A stretch of DNA of 64,000 nucleotides, taken from contig OY978525.1 in NCBI GenBank assembly GCA_963854835.1, positions 16,958,309 to 17,022,308 on the forward strand, given 5' to 3'. Position numbers and translations under genes: made by a program. A model generated the notes under the pieces. The model worked only from the letters and a program-made list of their open reading frames with translations. It did not search any database and was not told the DNA's origin. Of the stretch, positions 53,859 through 64,000 are shown piece by piece. Numbering within the stretch: the stretch's first letter is position 1; every line of letters starts with the position of its first letter. Origin of the DNA: Megamerina dolium (Eukaryota > Arthropoda > Insecta > Diptera > Megamerinidae).

Positions 53859-54104
53859 TTAAGATGCAAAGATTGTTGAAAACACCGATGGTTCTATATT
53901 TATTATTAATTCATTAAAATTAGCCTTAACTAAAAATGTTGGCGTTAACGGAAACAGAACAACTGTGCTTAGCACGTGTCAGAAGGAATGTCGAAAACAG
54001 AAAGAGATAGTTAAGATAAGCCATATGGTTGTGTTGCCAGTGTTGCCATATAACTTAGTTGGAACTTAGCACTAAATAATCTCTCACAATCTCCACAGAT
54101 AGTA
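53859..54104. mobile_element. Unclassified 246-bp insertion flanked by 9-bp direct repeat
   Basis: CAGATAGTA occurs at 53850-53858 and 54096-54104, but once in unit A (51491-51499). The sequence between is unique in the window: starts TTAAGATGCAAAG, ends CAATCTCCA. No clear inverted ends or TG..CA ends. A target duplication of 8-9 bp would suit hAT-like or retroviral-type insertion; class uncertain. Confidence 0.75.
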
Positions 54105-54353
54105 AGACTGCAATTAAATTTCTAGACTCTAGGACCCTAGCATTCAGAGCTTAAGCTTAATAGATATTTGCAGATATCTTTGTCACCACTGGTCAATGTC
54201 TCTCAAGGTCCACCAGGTTTTTGCAGAAGTTGTATACCACCGAAACAGTCTACAAGAAAACAAAATCCACGGTTCGTTTTTTTTTTATTATACCTATCTA
54301 CAAAGATTTCACTTAAAACAAAATATCAGTTGTTTCGTTTAACATTCATATTT

Positions 54354-55127
54354 TTATACAGCATTTGCAACGACCCATGGTGCCAATGTAGCAACATTCG
54401 AATATACACCTGGATATTTTGGAGCAGCACAGCCATAACCCCATGAGACAACGCCAACCAAACGACCACCAGATACTAATGGACCGCCCGAATCACCTTG
54501 ACACGAATCCTTCTTCGCAGCTGCAGCGCAGAGCATTGTAATTTTCACTTCATTACCATAGTTATATTTAGCTGATCTGCATGGCGTCATACGAATAATA
54601 TTCACGTCAACTGCTCTCATTCGAAGCGGATAATGGGGATTCTGATTGTTCGTGTTACCCCAACCGGTGACAACTGCTTTAGCACCGGTTTGTGGTGTAG
54701 TAGTAGCTAAAGCAATAGGCTTAATATTTACATTAAGTTCCAGTTCAGTTTTTAATCGTATCAGTCCAATATCGTAAACCATTGTATTTGGATTAAATTT
54801 ATTATGTATCTTAATTGTTTCGGCTTGCCGTACTTGACCACCAGTCCTCCATAGACCAGAACCAGCACGAACTCTTATTTGTGCAGCTTTCATGCCATGA
54901 AGGCAGTGAGCAGCGGTAATTATATATCTGGCTGAATGAATGGAACCGCCACAATACTGATAACCATTTGTTAAAAGAGCCACCTGATATGGATATTCTG
55001 TTATTCTAACCGGTCTACCACCGATGATGCGTCCATCTAGTCGCGGAAGAGGTTGCATACCTTGTGGAATATCTGCGGCAATTGTGCATGTCAGCACACT
55101 AAGAAGCATCAACCACTTGAAGAACAT
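54354..55127 (-). CDS. T14: secreted trypsin-like serine protease (257 aa), twin of T13
   Basis: Same protein as T13, residue for residue: signal 1-18, R33|IIGG, H74, D119, S213, pocket D207. Start at 55127 by the same argument as T13. The coding DNA differs by only a few silent changes (for example GGTAAC/GGTGAC and GCCTTAG/GCTTTAG on the plus strand), while both flanks differ by several percent plus indels. That pattern suggests gene conversion or strong conservation of the coding part. Confidence 0.96.
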   Translation of the reverse strand: MFFKWLMLLSVLTCTIAADIPQGMQPLPRLDGRIIGGRPVRITEYPYQVALLTNGYQYCGGSIHSARYIITAAHCLHGMKAAQIRVRAGSGLWRTGGQVRQAETIKIHNKFNPNTMVYDIGLIRLKTELELNVNIKPIALATTTPQTGAKAVVTGWGNTNNQNPHYPLRMRAVDVNIIRMTPCRSAKYNYGNEVKITMLCAAAAKKDSCQGDSGGPLVSGGRLVGVVSWGYGCAAPKYPGVYSNVATLAPWVVANAV

Positions 55128-55183
55128 TATTAAAGAGCACTCAACAAACATGAACTAAACACTTTTCTAATAGTTCACCACTC

Positions 55184-55195
55184 CTATATATATAT
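55184..55195 (-). promoter_or_regulatory. TATA box of T14
   Basis: Same TATATATATATAG promoter as T13 and the same spacing to the start, so both twins should be expressed alike. Confidence 0.65.
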
Positions 55196-55199
55196 GAAT

Positions 55200-56088
55200 A
55201 ATGTATTACGCGTGTGAGTTTAACGATTCCAAATGCATTGCGTATATTTATTATGAAGTCATTAGATTAGAAGTAGTTTGCAGACTTTTTTTTTTTTTGC
55301 TAATACAATAGATTAGATTTTATATATAAATATGCACATATCTACGCTTAAGGATAAAAGTCCATGCACCACATGTGGCTGTTATAAGAAAAACAAAATT
55401 TTTTCAAGTATTGTAAATAAAATCTTAACCCCTCTATTAATTTAAATTTGAAGCTTAGGAATTGCTTGTCTGCAAGTGGGTACCACTAAAAGAAACATTG
55501 CTATTGCATTGACCGAATAGGTTTGGCAAAAATAAATTCAATTGCAACTATTGCTCAAGTATCCTAATAAAATCAGGACAACTTATTATAACGAGGGCAC
55601 AAAAAAAATGGCAATTTAAAACAAATTTATGTAAAAAACCAATTTAATAAAATTGGTTTTCGTATGAAATGCATGAAGAATTTTTTCTTAAGGTAACAGT
55701 GTGGTTAAGGCTGATTGTACATTTCAACATATCGTAACTGTTTTCTTTGATTTCTTTCTAAATCGCTCATTTTCACAGTAATAACCCTAATTTATTTCAC
55801 AACTATATCTAGTACTATTTGCAAAATATGTGCGAAAAATTATAAAAATATATTGCATGTTGATTATTTTGGCAAAAACAAAAAATAAAATCAATTTATA
55901 TGACTGCCAATTAAATTTTACCTACCTACAATTAAGTATTTACCAAAAAATTCGCAAATTGATTAAATAGAATTACGTATTCATATTATGAAAATATATG
56001 TTTGTAAGTGCTAAGAGAAATAAAGTTTCAAAATTGATAATTCTACATACAAAAAGTTTTAAAAACAAACAAACGAACAAAATAAGTA
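55200..56088. other. Upstream flank of T14
   Basis: Paralogous to the T13 flank; AT-rich, no gene. It retains the ~40 bp (55242-55280) missing in unit A. Confidence 0.6.
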
Positions 56089-57359
56089 CGAGGGCGGATT
56101 GATAATGAAGCTACCTAAGTAGGAAAAAAAACATTTTTTTTTTCAAAAACCATTTATTTCTCAACATAGTCTCTTTTTACTTCGACACACTTAGTAAGAC
56201 GATATTTCAACTTTTTTATACTTTTTTCAACTGAATAATACGATTTCGGGAACCCCTCAAAATACGGGTTAGTTTCGGTAATCACTTCTTCGTTTGAGCT
56301 GAATCTTTTTTCTGCGAGCCATTTTTTCAAGTTTGGAAACAGGAAAAAGTCACTAGGAGTTAAATCTGGACTATAAGGTGGATGATCAACCAATTCGAAG
56401 TGTATTTCACGTAATTTTAGCATCGTACCTAATGCTGTGTGAACCGGTGCGTTGCCTTGAAGAAAGAGCACTTTTTTCTTCTTTAAATGTGGTCGGTTTT
56501 TCTTGATTGCATCATTCAATTGATCCAATAATGCACTATAATACTTTCCTGTGATTGTGGATCCTTTTCAAGATAATCGATAAGCAATATTCCGAGTGCA
56601 TCCCAAAATACAGTGGCCATAACCTAGCCAGCCGATTTCACTGCCTTCGCCTTCTTCGGAGCACTTCCACCAGCTTCCACCCATGTTTCGATCGATTGAT
56701 TTTTGGTTTCAGGTGTGTAGTGGTGGACGCACGTTTCATCACAGTTTTTAATCGACGCCAAAAATCAACAGGATTGCGCTTTATCATGTCCAAACACCGC
56801 TGTGAAGTGGTCTCTCGAACTCGGCACCCATCTTGCCGAATGCTTTTCATATGCAAATGTTCATGCAAAATGTTGAACACACGTTTATATGAAATGTTTA
56901 CCATTTCAACAATCTCACGCAACTTGACTCGGCGATCATTCATAACGATATCGAGGATTTTCTTGATATTTTCTTCAGTAACCACCTCTTTTGGCCTTCC
57001 TGTTGATGGTATTGTTGCAGTGCTTGCTCGGCTGCGTTTAAATTCAGCAATCCAATATTTTACCATGTAATCTGACGGAACAGACTCACCGTAATGTTTA
57101 TCGCTCTTATCTTTTGTCTCTTTCGCCGTTTTCCCTTTCAAATAATAGTGTTTAATCACTGCACGAAATTCTCTTTTTTCCATTTTTCAAGAAACACAAA
57201 AGTTTGTTACTTCAACCGATTACAACAAATAAACTAATCGATGAATTTGAGTAAAATTTTAACAGCTGTACTTTGACAGAACGCAATTTCAAAAAAAAAA
57301 GTTTTTGTGTTTGTGCTGCCTTTTCGTACTTAGGTAGCGTCTTTATCAATGCGCCCTCG
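56089..57359 (-). mobile_element. Mariner element, near full length but broken (1271 bp)
   Basis: The ends CGAGGGCGGATTGATAATGA (56089) and, inverted, ..CATTGATAAAGACGCTACCT (right end) pair over ~33 bp with few mismatches. TA lies on both sides (56087-56088, 57360-57361). N-terminal half open at 56638-57183 (MEKREFRAVIKHYYLKGKTA; HTH; VVTEENIKKILDIVMNDRR). C-terminal half at 56154-56528 with DHPPYSPDLTPSDFFLFPNL. The halves are out of frame, an early region carries a stop (SAG then stop), and the second catalytic Asp is Gly (LQGNAPVHT). Inactive. Confidence 0.93.
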
Positions 57360-57410
57360 TACGTATTTCGATAATTGTGCTTGTAATTATGAAAGTGGTC
57401 TAAGTCATTA

Positions 57411-57920
57411 TTATCGAAAAAATTAGTTACATGTTTATTATATGAATGATTCCAATAATTTACATTATAATTATCCGAAACGATCTTTGAAAAATTATTG
57501 GATTTCTAAATCAAAGTTTCAGTTCAGTCATTGGACGAAATTGAGTATATTCGATCACAAAACATTGAATATCCCATAACGGCAAATCCTTGACTTATAC
57601 CACTTCCTTAATTATGGGCACAATTATTATCGCATAATATGTAACATATGTACTTGAATATCGGGTTAAGTTCACGTACAGTAAGGTACATATATATAAA
57701 CTGTATTACGAGCATATCGTTCAAAATTTTGGGGGTAAATTCATTTTAAGCATTGATTATTAATGGCAGTATGTAGTAAACAAAAAGAAATGCAGATAAT
57801 AATAATTTATGCGAAATATCTGATTTTGCGAATTTAGTTTAAAACAAGAAAACTGTGCTAACAAATACATTCAGTTATTGTATTATAGGTCAATTGTATT
57901 TTAGTGCGATACGAGATCCA
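57411..57920. other. Intergenic, no gene seen
   Basis: AT-rich sequence to the right of the duplication. Confidence 0.5.
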
Positions 57921-57926
57921 GAAGTA

Positions 57927-58330
57927 CCCGACCTAATAAGCACAAAGAATTAGGGGAAAAGCTTCAATACACAATTTATACTGAGTATAATAGCCTTCAA
58001 CCACAAATCACAGATTAATTTTTCCTAGTTTGGAAACAGAAAATTATCCCAGGTGTCTAAATCTCGCCGATAGGGTGCTTGAGGGTGAGGATTGAACTGA
58101 AATTATGAAATTTTTTCATAATTTCAAAATTGAGTGCGACTCTCATCGCGAATCTCGCGTCATTGCAAATAGAGAGGTGCAAGCACATAGCGGGAACTTC
58201 TGGGACCACGTCGTAATTTTTACTGGCCTGATTTTGTTACACCATATATTCTTTACACGTTCTGATTTCAATGTTTGGTTGACTGCCGACGATCGAACGT
58301 GTATTTGGCTACTTATGAAAAAGGCCTATT
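57927..58330 (-). mobile_element. Fragment of a second mariner of the 13.5-kb family
   Basis: Starts with ACCCGACCTAATAAGC, matching the left end at 13486. Continues with CCAGGTGTCTAAATCTCGCC, parallel to the 13.7-kb copy's CCAAAGGAGCTAAATCTGGC. The right part is lost or too diverged to trace. Confidence 0.7.
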
Positions 58331-58339
58331 AAGTAAATT

Positions 58340-58455
58340 CCACGAGGAGCAGAATCAAACAAAATGAAATCCAACCAAACCTTGGTGAAAAGCTTTAGGC
58401 CAATCAGCCTGACATCGTTTATAATAAAAGGTTTGAAGAAACAATAGATGCACTG
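58340..58455 (+). mobile_element. Short LINE reverse-transcriptase fragment
   Basis: 58388-58447 reads KSFRPISLTSFIIKGLKKQ then stop, matching the conserved FRPISL motif of Jockey-type reverse transcriptases. Nothing longer is visible. Confidence 0.6.
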
Positions 58456-58459
58456 TGGT

Positions 58460-59010
58460 AGAGGTCAGTAGAAGATGTCCATAGAGCAGGGGTTTCTCTA
58501 CGATATGATTATATTTTGGGGTAGAGGCTTATCTACAGTTAGATAATTCGGTTGTACCCTTAGCTCGTTTATATACTCGTACTAGGCTTTTGAACCTTTA
58601 CACAGACAATTGAGACATTTAGATCCCAATTATTAATTTAGTTCAAACGAATTGCAGTGCATTGCAGCACATTCGTAAGTTCTTGAAACGGAATATTTAG
58701 AATATATATATATAATTATTTTATATGCAAAGTACCAAAATTTTAATCTTGTAGGTGCATATATGCTTCAGGATAATTTTATAAATGAATACCTTTTCTA
58801 CAAAAATTTCTTAGTTACGAATATCAGGGCCTGATTTTCCTACCAAGTTGTTTTCGTTTAGTGATGTTGCCATATGAGATTTCTGTGGAAGTGAATTCCA
58901 AGGTATTTAGTATGATTTCCTTGGCGTCGACATGTATTATTACATAGTTTAAAATTTGTTTAAACCGATTTACAGTGTTGTAGTCACTTTATCTTCTAAA
59001 ATTTAAGCTT
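58460..59010. other. Intergenic, no gene seen
   Basis: Unclassified sequence up to an inverted LINE end. Confidence 0.5.
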
Positions 59011-59011
59011 T

Positions 59012-59090
59012 CTTACTTACTTACTTATGTTGCCATTGCATCCGCAAATCGGTTTAGGCCGAATCTAACATGCTTCGTCAGCCATCATTT
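59012..59090 (-). mobile_element. Inverted LINE 3' end
   Basis: ACTTACTTACTTATGTTGCC followed by GGTTTAGGCCGAATCTAACA is the reverse complement of the 3' end of the LINE to the right (61090-61155). So a second 3' terminus lies in opposite orientation on its left side. Confidence 0.85.
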
Positions 59091-59199
59091 TCCCATCAAT
59101 TAATTTTCGTAATTATTATAAATACACAAGGCTTTCCACATCGTAATTTGTGGAACACGAATGCAGCTCGAGATATAAAATAAAAAAAGAGGCTCAATA

Positions 59200-61155
59200 A
59201 GCTGCAAACACCACAAACAGCAAATGCTTTTACCACTCGATTATCAGATCTTCTTATGCAGAACACTCCCTCTCTTGATGATACATGCGCACAGTGGACA
59301 CACATATGCCACTCCATGACTACTGCTGCTGAGGAGGTAATTGGTTTCTACCGGCCTCTGAGGAATGAGTGGTATGATCAGGAGTGTCGCGACGCTATCG
59401 CAGAGAAAGACGCCGCTTACAGAATAACCCTACGTGCAGATGCCACGCGAGCTGTTAAGGAGCGGTACAGAAAGAAGAGGAAGGGAGGAAGAGGTGGAAG
59501 AAGAGAGAGCTAGAAAGACGCGAGAAAGAGACAGGAGAAGATCAGGCGTCTGAATGGCAGTTTAAACCCCGGAGCCTCATCTTGTCGTGACAACAATGGG
59601 AATCTGGTTACAGATGTCCAGAGTGTACTGAGCTTATGGAGTGAACACGTTACTGAATGGCGACGCCTCGGACAATTCCCCCAGTGGGGGAGATCTCCCG
59701 AACTCCCAAATCACGGATGATGGAATAGATGTTCCACCACCCGAACATGACGAGGTCAGAGAGGCCATTTCTAGACTGAAAAACAACAAAGCTTCAGGTG
59801 CTGATGGCCTGCCTGCCGAGTTGTTTAAGACCGGAGGCGATAAGCTGCTCGCCTGCATGCACCAGCTCATAAGCAGAATATGGTCGGATGAAAGCATGCC
59901 CGATGATTGGAGGTTCAGTGTTCTCTGTCCCGTACATAAGAAAGGGGACATCACAATTTGCGCCAACTACCGTGGTATAAGTCTTTTTAGCATCTCATAC
60001 AAATTTCTATCGAACGTACTGTGTGAAATGTTGAAGCCTATCTTTAACAAACTGATTGGGCCTTATCAGTTTGGCTTCAGGTCTGGTAAATCCACCATCG
60101 ACCAGATTTTCACACTACGCCAAATCCTGGAGAAGATCAAAGAAAAAACAGATCGACAAACACCATCTATTTGTTGATTATAAAGACAGTCCGGTAAGGG
60201 ATTACTTCTACACAACAAAACATGAGTTTGGTATTCCTTGGAAGCTCATTCGTCTTTGCAGAACGACACTGTGTAACTCCCGTTGTGCAGTGAAAATTTG
60301 GAAGGACCCCTCCCCGCCATTCAATACAGAACGGGGTTTCAGACAAGGTGATTCGTTATCGTGCGACTTCTTCAATCTTATTATGGAGAAAATAATACGA
60401 GCTGCTGATCTACGACATAACGACATAATGGCACTATCTTCAACAAAACTGTCATGCTGTTAGCGTATGCCGATGATATTGACATAATCGGCAGTCAGTG
60501 CAGCATTCTCAGAGTTGGAAAGAGTCGCGTCGAATGGGTCTTACGGTGAACGAGGGTAAGACTGTTGATGACTACGCTTTTGAAGTAGTGAAGGACTTCA
60601 TCTATCTTGAAACCAGTATTAACACCAGTGATGATGTCAGCCTGTAGATATTGCGAAGGATCACTCTTGCTAACAGGTGCTACTTTGGGCTAAGTGCAGC
60701 CCTCTCTCGAGAAACGCAACCACATTCTACAAGTCTCTCATCATGCCTGTCCATACATATGGCGCCGAAGCTTGGACAATTTTCACCTCAGATGAAAGAA
60801 TGCTCAGAGTTTTCGGGAAAAAAGTTTTACTCAAGATCTTTGGACCTATTTGCGTTGGTCGCGAGTATCAAATAAGGCACAACCATGAGCTGTTTGAGCT
60901 GTACGCCAACACCAACATAGTAAGGCGCATTAAAATTCAGCGGCTGCTCTGGCTAGGTCATGTCCAGCGAATGGAAGAACACGCTCCGTAACCCGCTGGT
61001 GGACGACGCAGAAGAGGAAGACCTAACCTCCGGTGGAATGATCATGTACTGGAGAACTTGTCAGCGCTTGGAATTTCTAACTGGCGCCAACTGACGAAGC
61101 ATGTTAGATTCGGCCTAAATCGATTTTCGGTTGTAATGGCCACATAAGTAAGTAA
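59200..61155 (+). mobile_element. Non-LTR retrotransposon (LINE), broken
   Basis: Order on plus: linker after the endonuclease (AAEEVIGFYRPLRNEWYDQE, 59310-59400); RT fingers (ISRLKNNKASGADGLPAELF; VLCPVHKKGD; NYRGISLFSISYKFLSN; GPYQFGFRSGKSTIDQI, 59641-60177); a frameshift at ~60170; RQGDSLSC (60340-60370); catalytic YADD at 60466-60477; gaps; then YKSLIMPVHTYGAEAWT and RLLWLGHVQRMEE (60677-60991). The 3' end is a (TAAG)n repeat at 61145-61158. Several frameshifts and an internal deletion near 60500-60560 make it inactive. Same family as 2.5-3.2 kb. Confidence 0.88.
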
Positions 61156-61367
61156 GTACGGGTTCAAGTGACTACGCGTTGTTTCTCTTTGGTACATAAA
61201 GTAATAAGCACTTACCACTTGGAATAAAATTACAATTTCCAACTTTTGTTTGAAATTCCGAATTTGAATTTCTTGTTGTTTCTCTAACATCATATTCGAA
61301 GAGTTCTCTTGTGTTTTTATTCTACTATACGAGTATGTAGGAGTTGTTTAATTCAACAATAACATTT

Positions 61368-62141
61368 TTATTTAGTATTTTTTATAATCCACGCTGACAA
61401 TATTGCTACATTCGAATAGACACCTGGATATCTTGGAGCAGCACAGCCATAACCCCATGACACAACGCCAACCAAACGACCACCAGATACTAATGGACCG
61501 CCCGAATCACCTTGACACGCATCCTTATCCGCAGCTCTAGCACACAGCATTGTTGCTTTCACTTGATTACCATAATTATATTTAGATGATCTGCATTGCT
61601 TTTTACGAATAATATTCACTCTAACTGCTCTCAATCGAAGCGGATAATGGGGATGCTGATTGTTCGTGTTACCCCAACCGGTGACAACTGCTTTAACACC
61701 GGTTTGTGGTGTGGCTCTAGCTAAAGCGATAGGTTTAATATTTACATTAAAATCCAAATTAGTCTTTAAGCGTATCAATCCAATATCATAAACCATCGTA
61801 TTTGGATTAAATTTATTATGTATCTTAATTGTTTCGGCTTGCCGTACTTGACCACCAGTCCTCCAGAGACCAGAACCAGCACGAACTTTTATTTGTGCAG
61901 CTTTCATACCATGAAGGCAGTGAGCAGCGGTAATTATATATCTAGCTGTATGAATGGAACCACCACAATACTGATAACCTTTTGTTAAAAGAGCCACCTG
62001 ATATGGATATTCTGTTATTCTAACCGGTCTACCACCGATGACGCGTCCATCTAGTCGCGGAAGCGGTGCCATACCCTCTGGGATATCTGCAGCTGTAGCG
62101 CATGTCAGCACACTGAGAATCATAAACCACTTGAAGAACAT
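61368..62141 (-). CDS. T15: secreted trypsin-like serine protease (257 aa)
   Basis: Third member of the T13/T14 group, about 90% alike by eye. The frame opens upstream with a GTG; the ATG at 62141 gives signal MFFKWFMILSVLTCATAA. Activation R33|VIGG (Val in place of the usual Ile, which is tolerated in S1A enzymes). Triad H74, D119, S213 (GDSGGP); pocket D207. Stop codon overlaps an AATAAA signal. TATA box at 62194-62202. Upstream flank still aligns with those of T13/T14 to about 63080, so the whole unit was duplicated, earlier than the T13/T14 split. Confidence 0.96.
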   Translation of the reverse strand: MFFKWFMILSVLTCATAADIPEGMAPLPRLDGRVIGGRPVRITEYPYQVALLTKGYQYCGGSIHTARYIITAAHCLHGMKAAQIKVRAGSGLWRTGGQVRQAETIKIHNKFNPNTMVYDIGLIRLKTNLDFNVNIKPIALARATPQTGVKAVVTGWGNTNNQHPHYPLRLRAVRVNIIRKKQCRSSKYNYGNQVKATMLCARAADKDACQGDSGGPLVSGGRLVGVVSWGYGCAAPRYPGVYSNVAILSAWIIKNTK

Positions 62142-62193
62142 TTGAAGCACGTGATAAAAACAAACTAAACACTTTTCTAATAGTTCACCACTC

Positions 62194-62202
62194 CTTTATA
62201 TA
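62194..62202 (-). promoter_or_regulatory. TATA box of T15
   Basis: TATATAAAG on the minus strand, in the same context (AGGAGTGGTGAACTATTAGA) as T13 and T14. Confidence 0.7.
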
Positions 62203-62209
62203 TGAATAT

Positions 62210-63085
62210 TGTAACACGAGTGTGGGCTTAAAAATTCTCAATGCATTACGTGTATTTATTAAGAAGTCGCATAGATTAGAAGTTTGCAGATTTTTTTTTC
62301 AACTAATAGTTTACATTTTATATATGTATATACCTCCAAGGATAAAACGCCATGTAACATAGGTGAATGTTATAAGAAAAATAAAAGTATTTTAAATATT
62401 TAGATTAAGCGAAAAGCTTAACCCATCTATTACTTTTTTTTTTAAAACACATATCTTTTGAATGAAAATGTATATCTAATTTCCTATTGTGATAACTTTA
62501 AAATTTTAACAAATTCCACACTTACTTGCGCACACCAAAACTACATCTGATGACCACTGTATAAGCCACCCACTTATTCGTCGTGTGGTATTTAAGGAAC
62601 ACTTCGGCATCCGTTAATATTGAGCAGCAGACACCTTTTTAACGAATTAAAATTAGATATTAAGACATAAAAATATAGCTATTCAATTGGCACAGAAGTC
62701 AACACGCGAATCAACGAAAGAATGGGCTTTGTATATTTCTACGAAATTTATGATTTACACAATTGTTCAGCTGGTAGAATCCTCCAAGAAACTGCCATCA
62801 CCTATCATGGTCATGAAGTCACCCAATTAAAATAAGTATTGTAAATACCTTCCTATATTTTATTAAACCATTAAATTCATTTGGAACTACTTTTGAAATT
62901 AATCTTCATATAAAAGGATTTAAGATTACAAGGGTTAAAACTAATTGTACAATCTAACATAATTTGAGGCCTAATTTCTTTCGTTTTATTTTTTTCTTTT
63001 GTTTACTTTTTGTAATGCTCTCATTTTTTGCAATCATATGCCTACTTTATTTCATAGCAGTATTTTGTGCTACAAATTAGAAATT
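62210..63085. other. Upstream flank of T15
   Basis: AT-rich, weakly paralogous to the T13/T14 flanks (for example ACTAATTGTACAATCTAACA at 62940 parallels GCTGATTGTACATTTCAACA). No gene seen. Confidence 0.55.
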
Positions 63086-63089
63086 TTAG

Positions 63090-64000
63090 AAAAAAAAAAT
63101 CTCCTTACAGTCGGCTGGGGCCGACCGAGTTTACTCGAATATCCATCTTTTTCTTTTATTTCCACTTTTTGAAAAACAATTTTTGCATATACTACTAATT
63201 TACACCCGAAATATGGTTGACTTTAAAGAAGTACCTTGTATGTTTTGAGAGTTCTAAAAGGGATAATTTAAAGGAGGTTTTGAAGATAATTCCGAGACTT
63301 AGTATGGGAGCTATATAAAAAGTTGGCGTAGCTTACCTCTTTCTTGTAAATCCAATTAATTTTCCAATATTAATCCACACCTTAAATTCGTTTGTCCTAC
63401 GTTGAATAGTTCGTAAGTTATAGCGATTTAAATTTTTGAAAAGTTTCGCAACTTTGTGGGCCAAATTATTTCCTAATACCATATTAACCTAAGTATTAAT
63501 TATGATTGTTCTAGACAGAAGATTACAGAAGCTGCAGCTATCTCAATTTAAAAAAATTCAGTCATCTTGTATGGGAGCCACTATAAACAATGGACGTGGC
63601 TGGCCCATTTCTTGTGGGTATATTTGCTCTTACAATACTAATCTACACCTTCAATCTGGTTGTCCTACGCTAAATAGTTAGTAAGTTATGTCGGTTAAAA
63701 TTTTTGTTTAATTTCCTCAACTTTGTATGGGAGCCCCAATAAGAAGTGGGCGTGGCACACTGATTTTTTTCCAGATTATTTCCGACTATGATTAATCTAA
63801 GTGTCAATTATGGTTATTCTAGACAGAAGATTGCCGAAGTTACAGCGGTTTCAATTTAAAATTTGTATGGGGGCTACGATAAACAGTGGGCGTGGTGCGC
63901 CCATTTCCTGTGAGCCTAGTTGCTCGTACAATACTAATCCATACCTTAAATCTCGTTGTCCTAGGCTAAATGGTTTGTAAGTTATGGAGCTTAAAAGTTT
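63090..64000 (+). repeat. ~155-bp-periodic repeat element, copy R5 (runs off window)
   Basis: Starts with the A-run, CTCCTTACAG and hairpin GTCGGC-TGGG-GCCGAC, but lacks the TATACCCTGCATA just after it (deleted into GAGTTTACTCG). GGGCGTGGC-type motifs near 63321, 63593, 63749 and 63890. Right end lies beyond the window. Confidence 0.83.

Larger units (their letters stand above)
53559..57410. repeat. Tandem duplication unit B (mariner piece + T14, two later insertions)
   Basis: Paralogue of 50917-53550. It has deletions in the mariner piece (removing the equivalents of about 50952-51128 and 51371-51428). It has gained a 246-bp insertion (53859-54104) and a 1271-bp mariner (56089-57359), both absent from unit A. 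Confidence 0.9.

Overview
This window looks like nuclear DNA of a higher fly (Diptera, Brachycera, probably a calyptrate or tephritid-like schizophoran). It is AT-rich, and its single-exon digestive trypsin genes have fly-type signal peptides and activation sites. It carries many mariner/Tc1 elements, a Ty3/gypsy element, non-LTR elements and (AT)n tracts, and has no bacterial-type operons. The species is an inference and was not checked.

The backbone is a cluster of fifteen intronless S1A serine protease genes (called T1 to T15 here) spread from about 6.6 to 62.1 kb. T1 (+) and T2 (-) converge, T3 is +, T4 to T10 are all -, T11 and T12 are +, and T13 to T15 are -. All encode a secretion signal, a short propeptide ending in Arg, and one protease domain. 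All keep the Asp at the S1 pocket base that gives trypsin specificity. Twelve have a canonical His/Asp/Ser triad and oxyanion Gly. T4 (His to Gln, Ser to Thr) and T5 (His to Thr, Ser to Ala) are neighbouring intact pseudoproteases. T8 has Cys in place of the oxyanion-hole Gly. T13 and T14 encode identical proteins inside a recent ~2.6 kb tandem duplication, and T15 is an older third copy. Most genes have a TATA box and a start codon a few tens of bases after the expected transcription start.

Between T12 and T13 there is one gene unrelated to the proteases: a compact two-exon gene on the minus strand (49438-49765, 64-nt intron). Its predicted 87-residue protein resembles the N-terminal domain of the axonemal dynein assembly factor CCDC103/DNAAF19. 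A single-exon search splits it into two frames.

The rest is mostly transposon-derived. 1-2.5 kb: 3' part of a Ty3/gypsy element cut by a LINE fragment. 3.8-5.45 kb: an apparently complete Tc1-like element with an intact 346-residue transposase and IR/DR ends, sitting in (TA)n. 9.7-16.7 kb: a transposon-rich stretch bracketed by two copies of a ~155-bp-periodic repeat family, holding two broken Tc1/mariner transposases, a LINE end and a SINE. Other copies of that family lie at 22.8-24.1, ~45.1-45.6 and 63.1-64.0 kb. At least seven copies plus fragments of a ~365-bp tRNA-derived SINE are present, three with clear target-site duplications. A 626-bp MITE with 36-bp perfect inverted repeats lies at 41.5-42.1 kb. 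A mariner at 56.1-57.4 kb has its empty site preserved in the neighbouring duplicate. A second, rearranged LINE copy fills 59.0-61.2 kb.

Functionally the locus is best read as a digestive (midgut) trypsin cluster diversifying by tandem duplication and loss of catalysis. The dense repeats provide many templates for unequal exchange.
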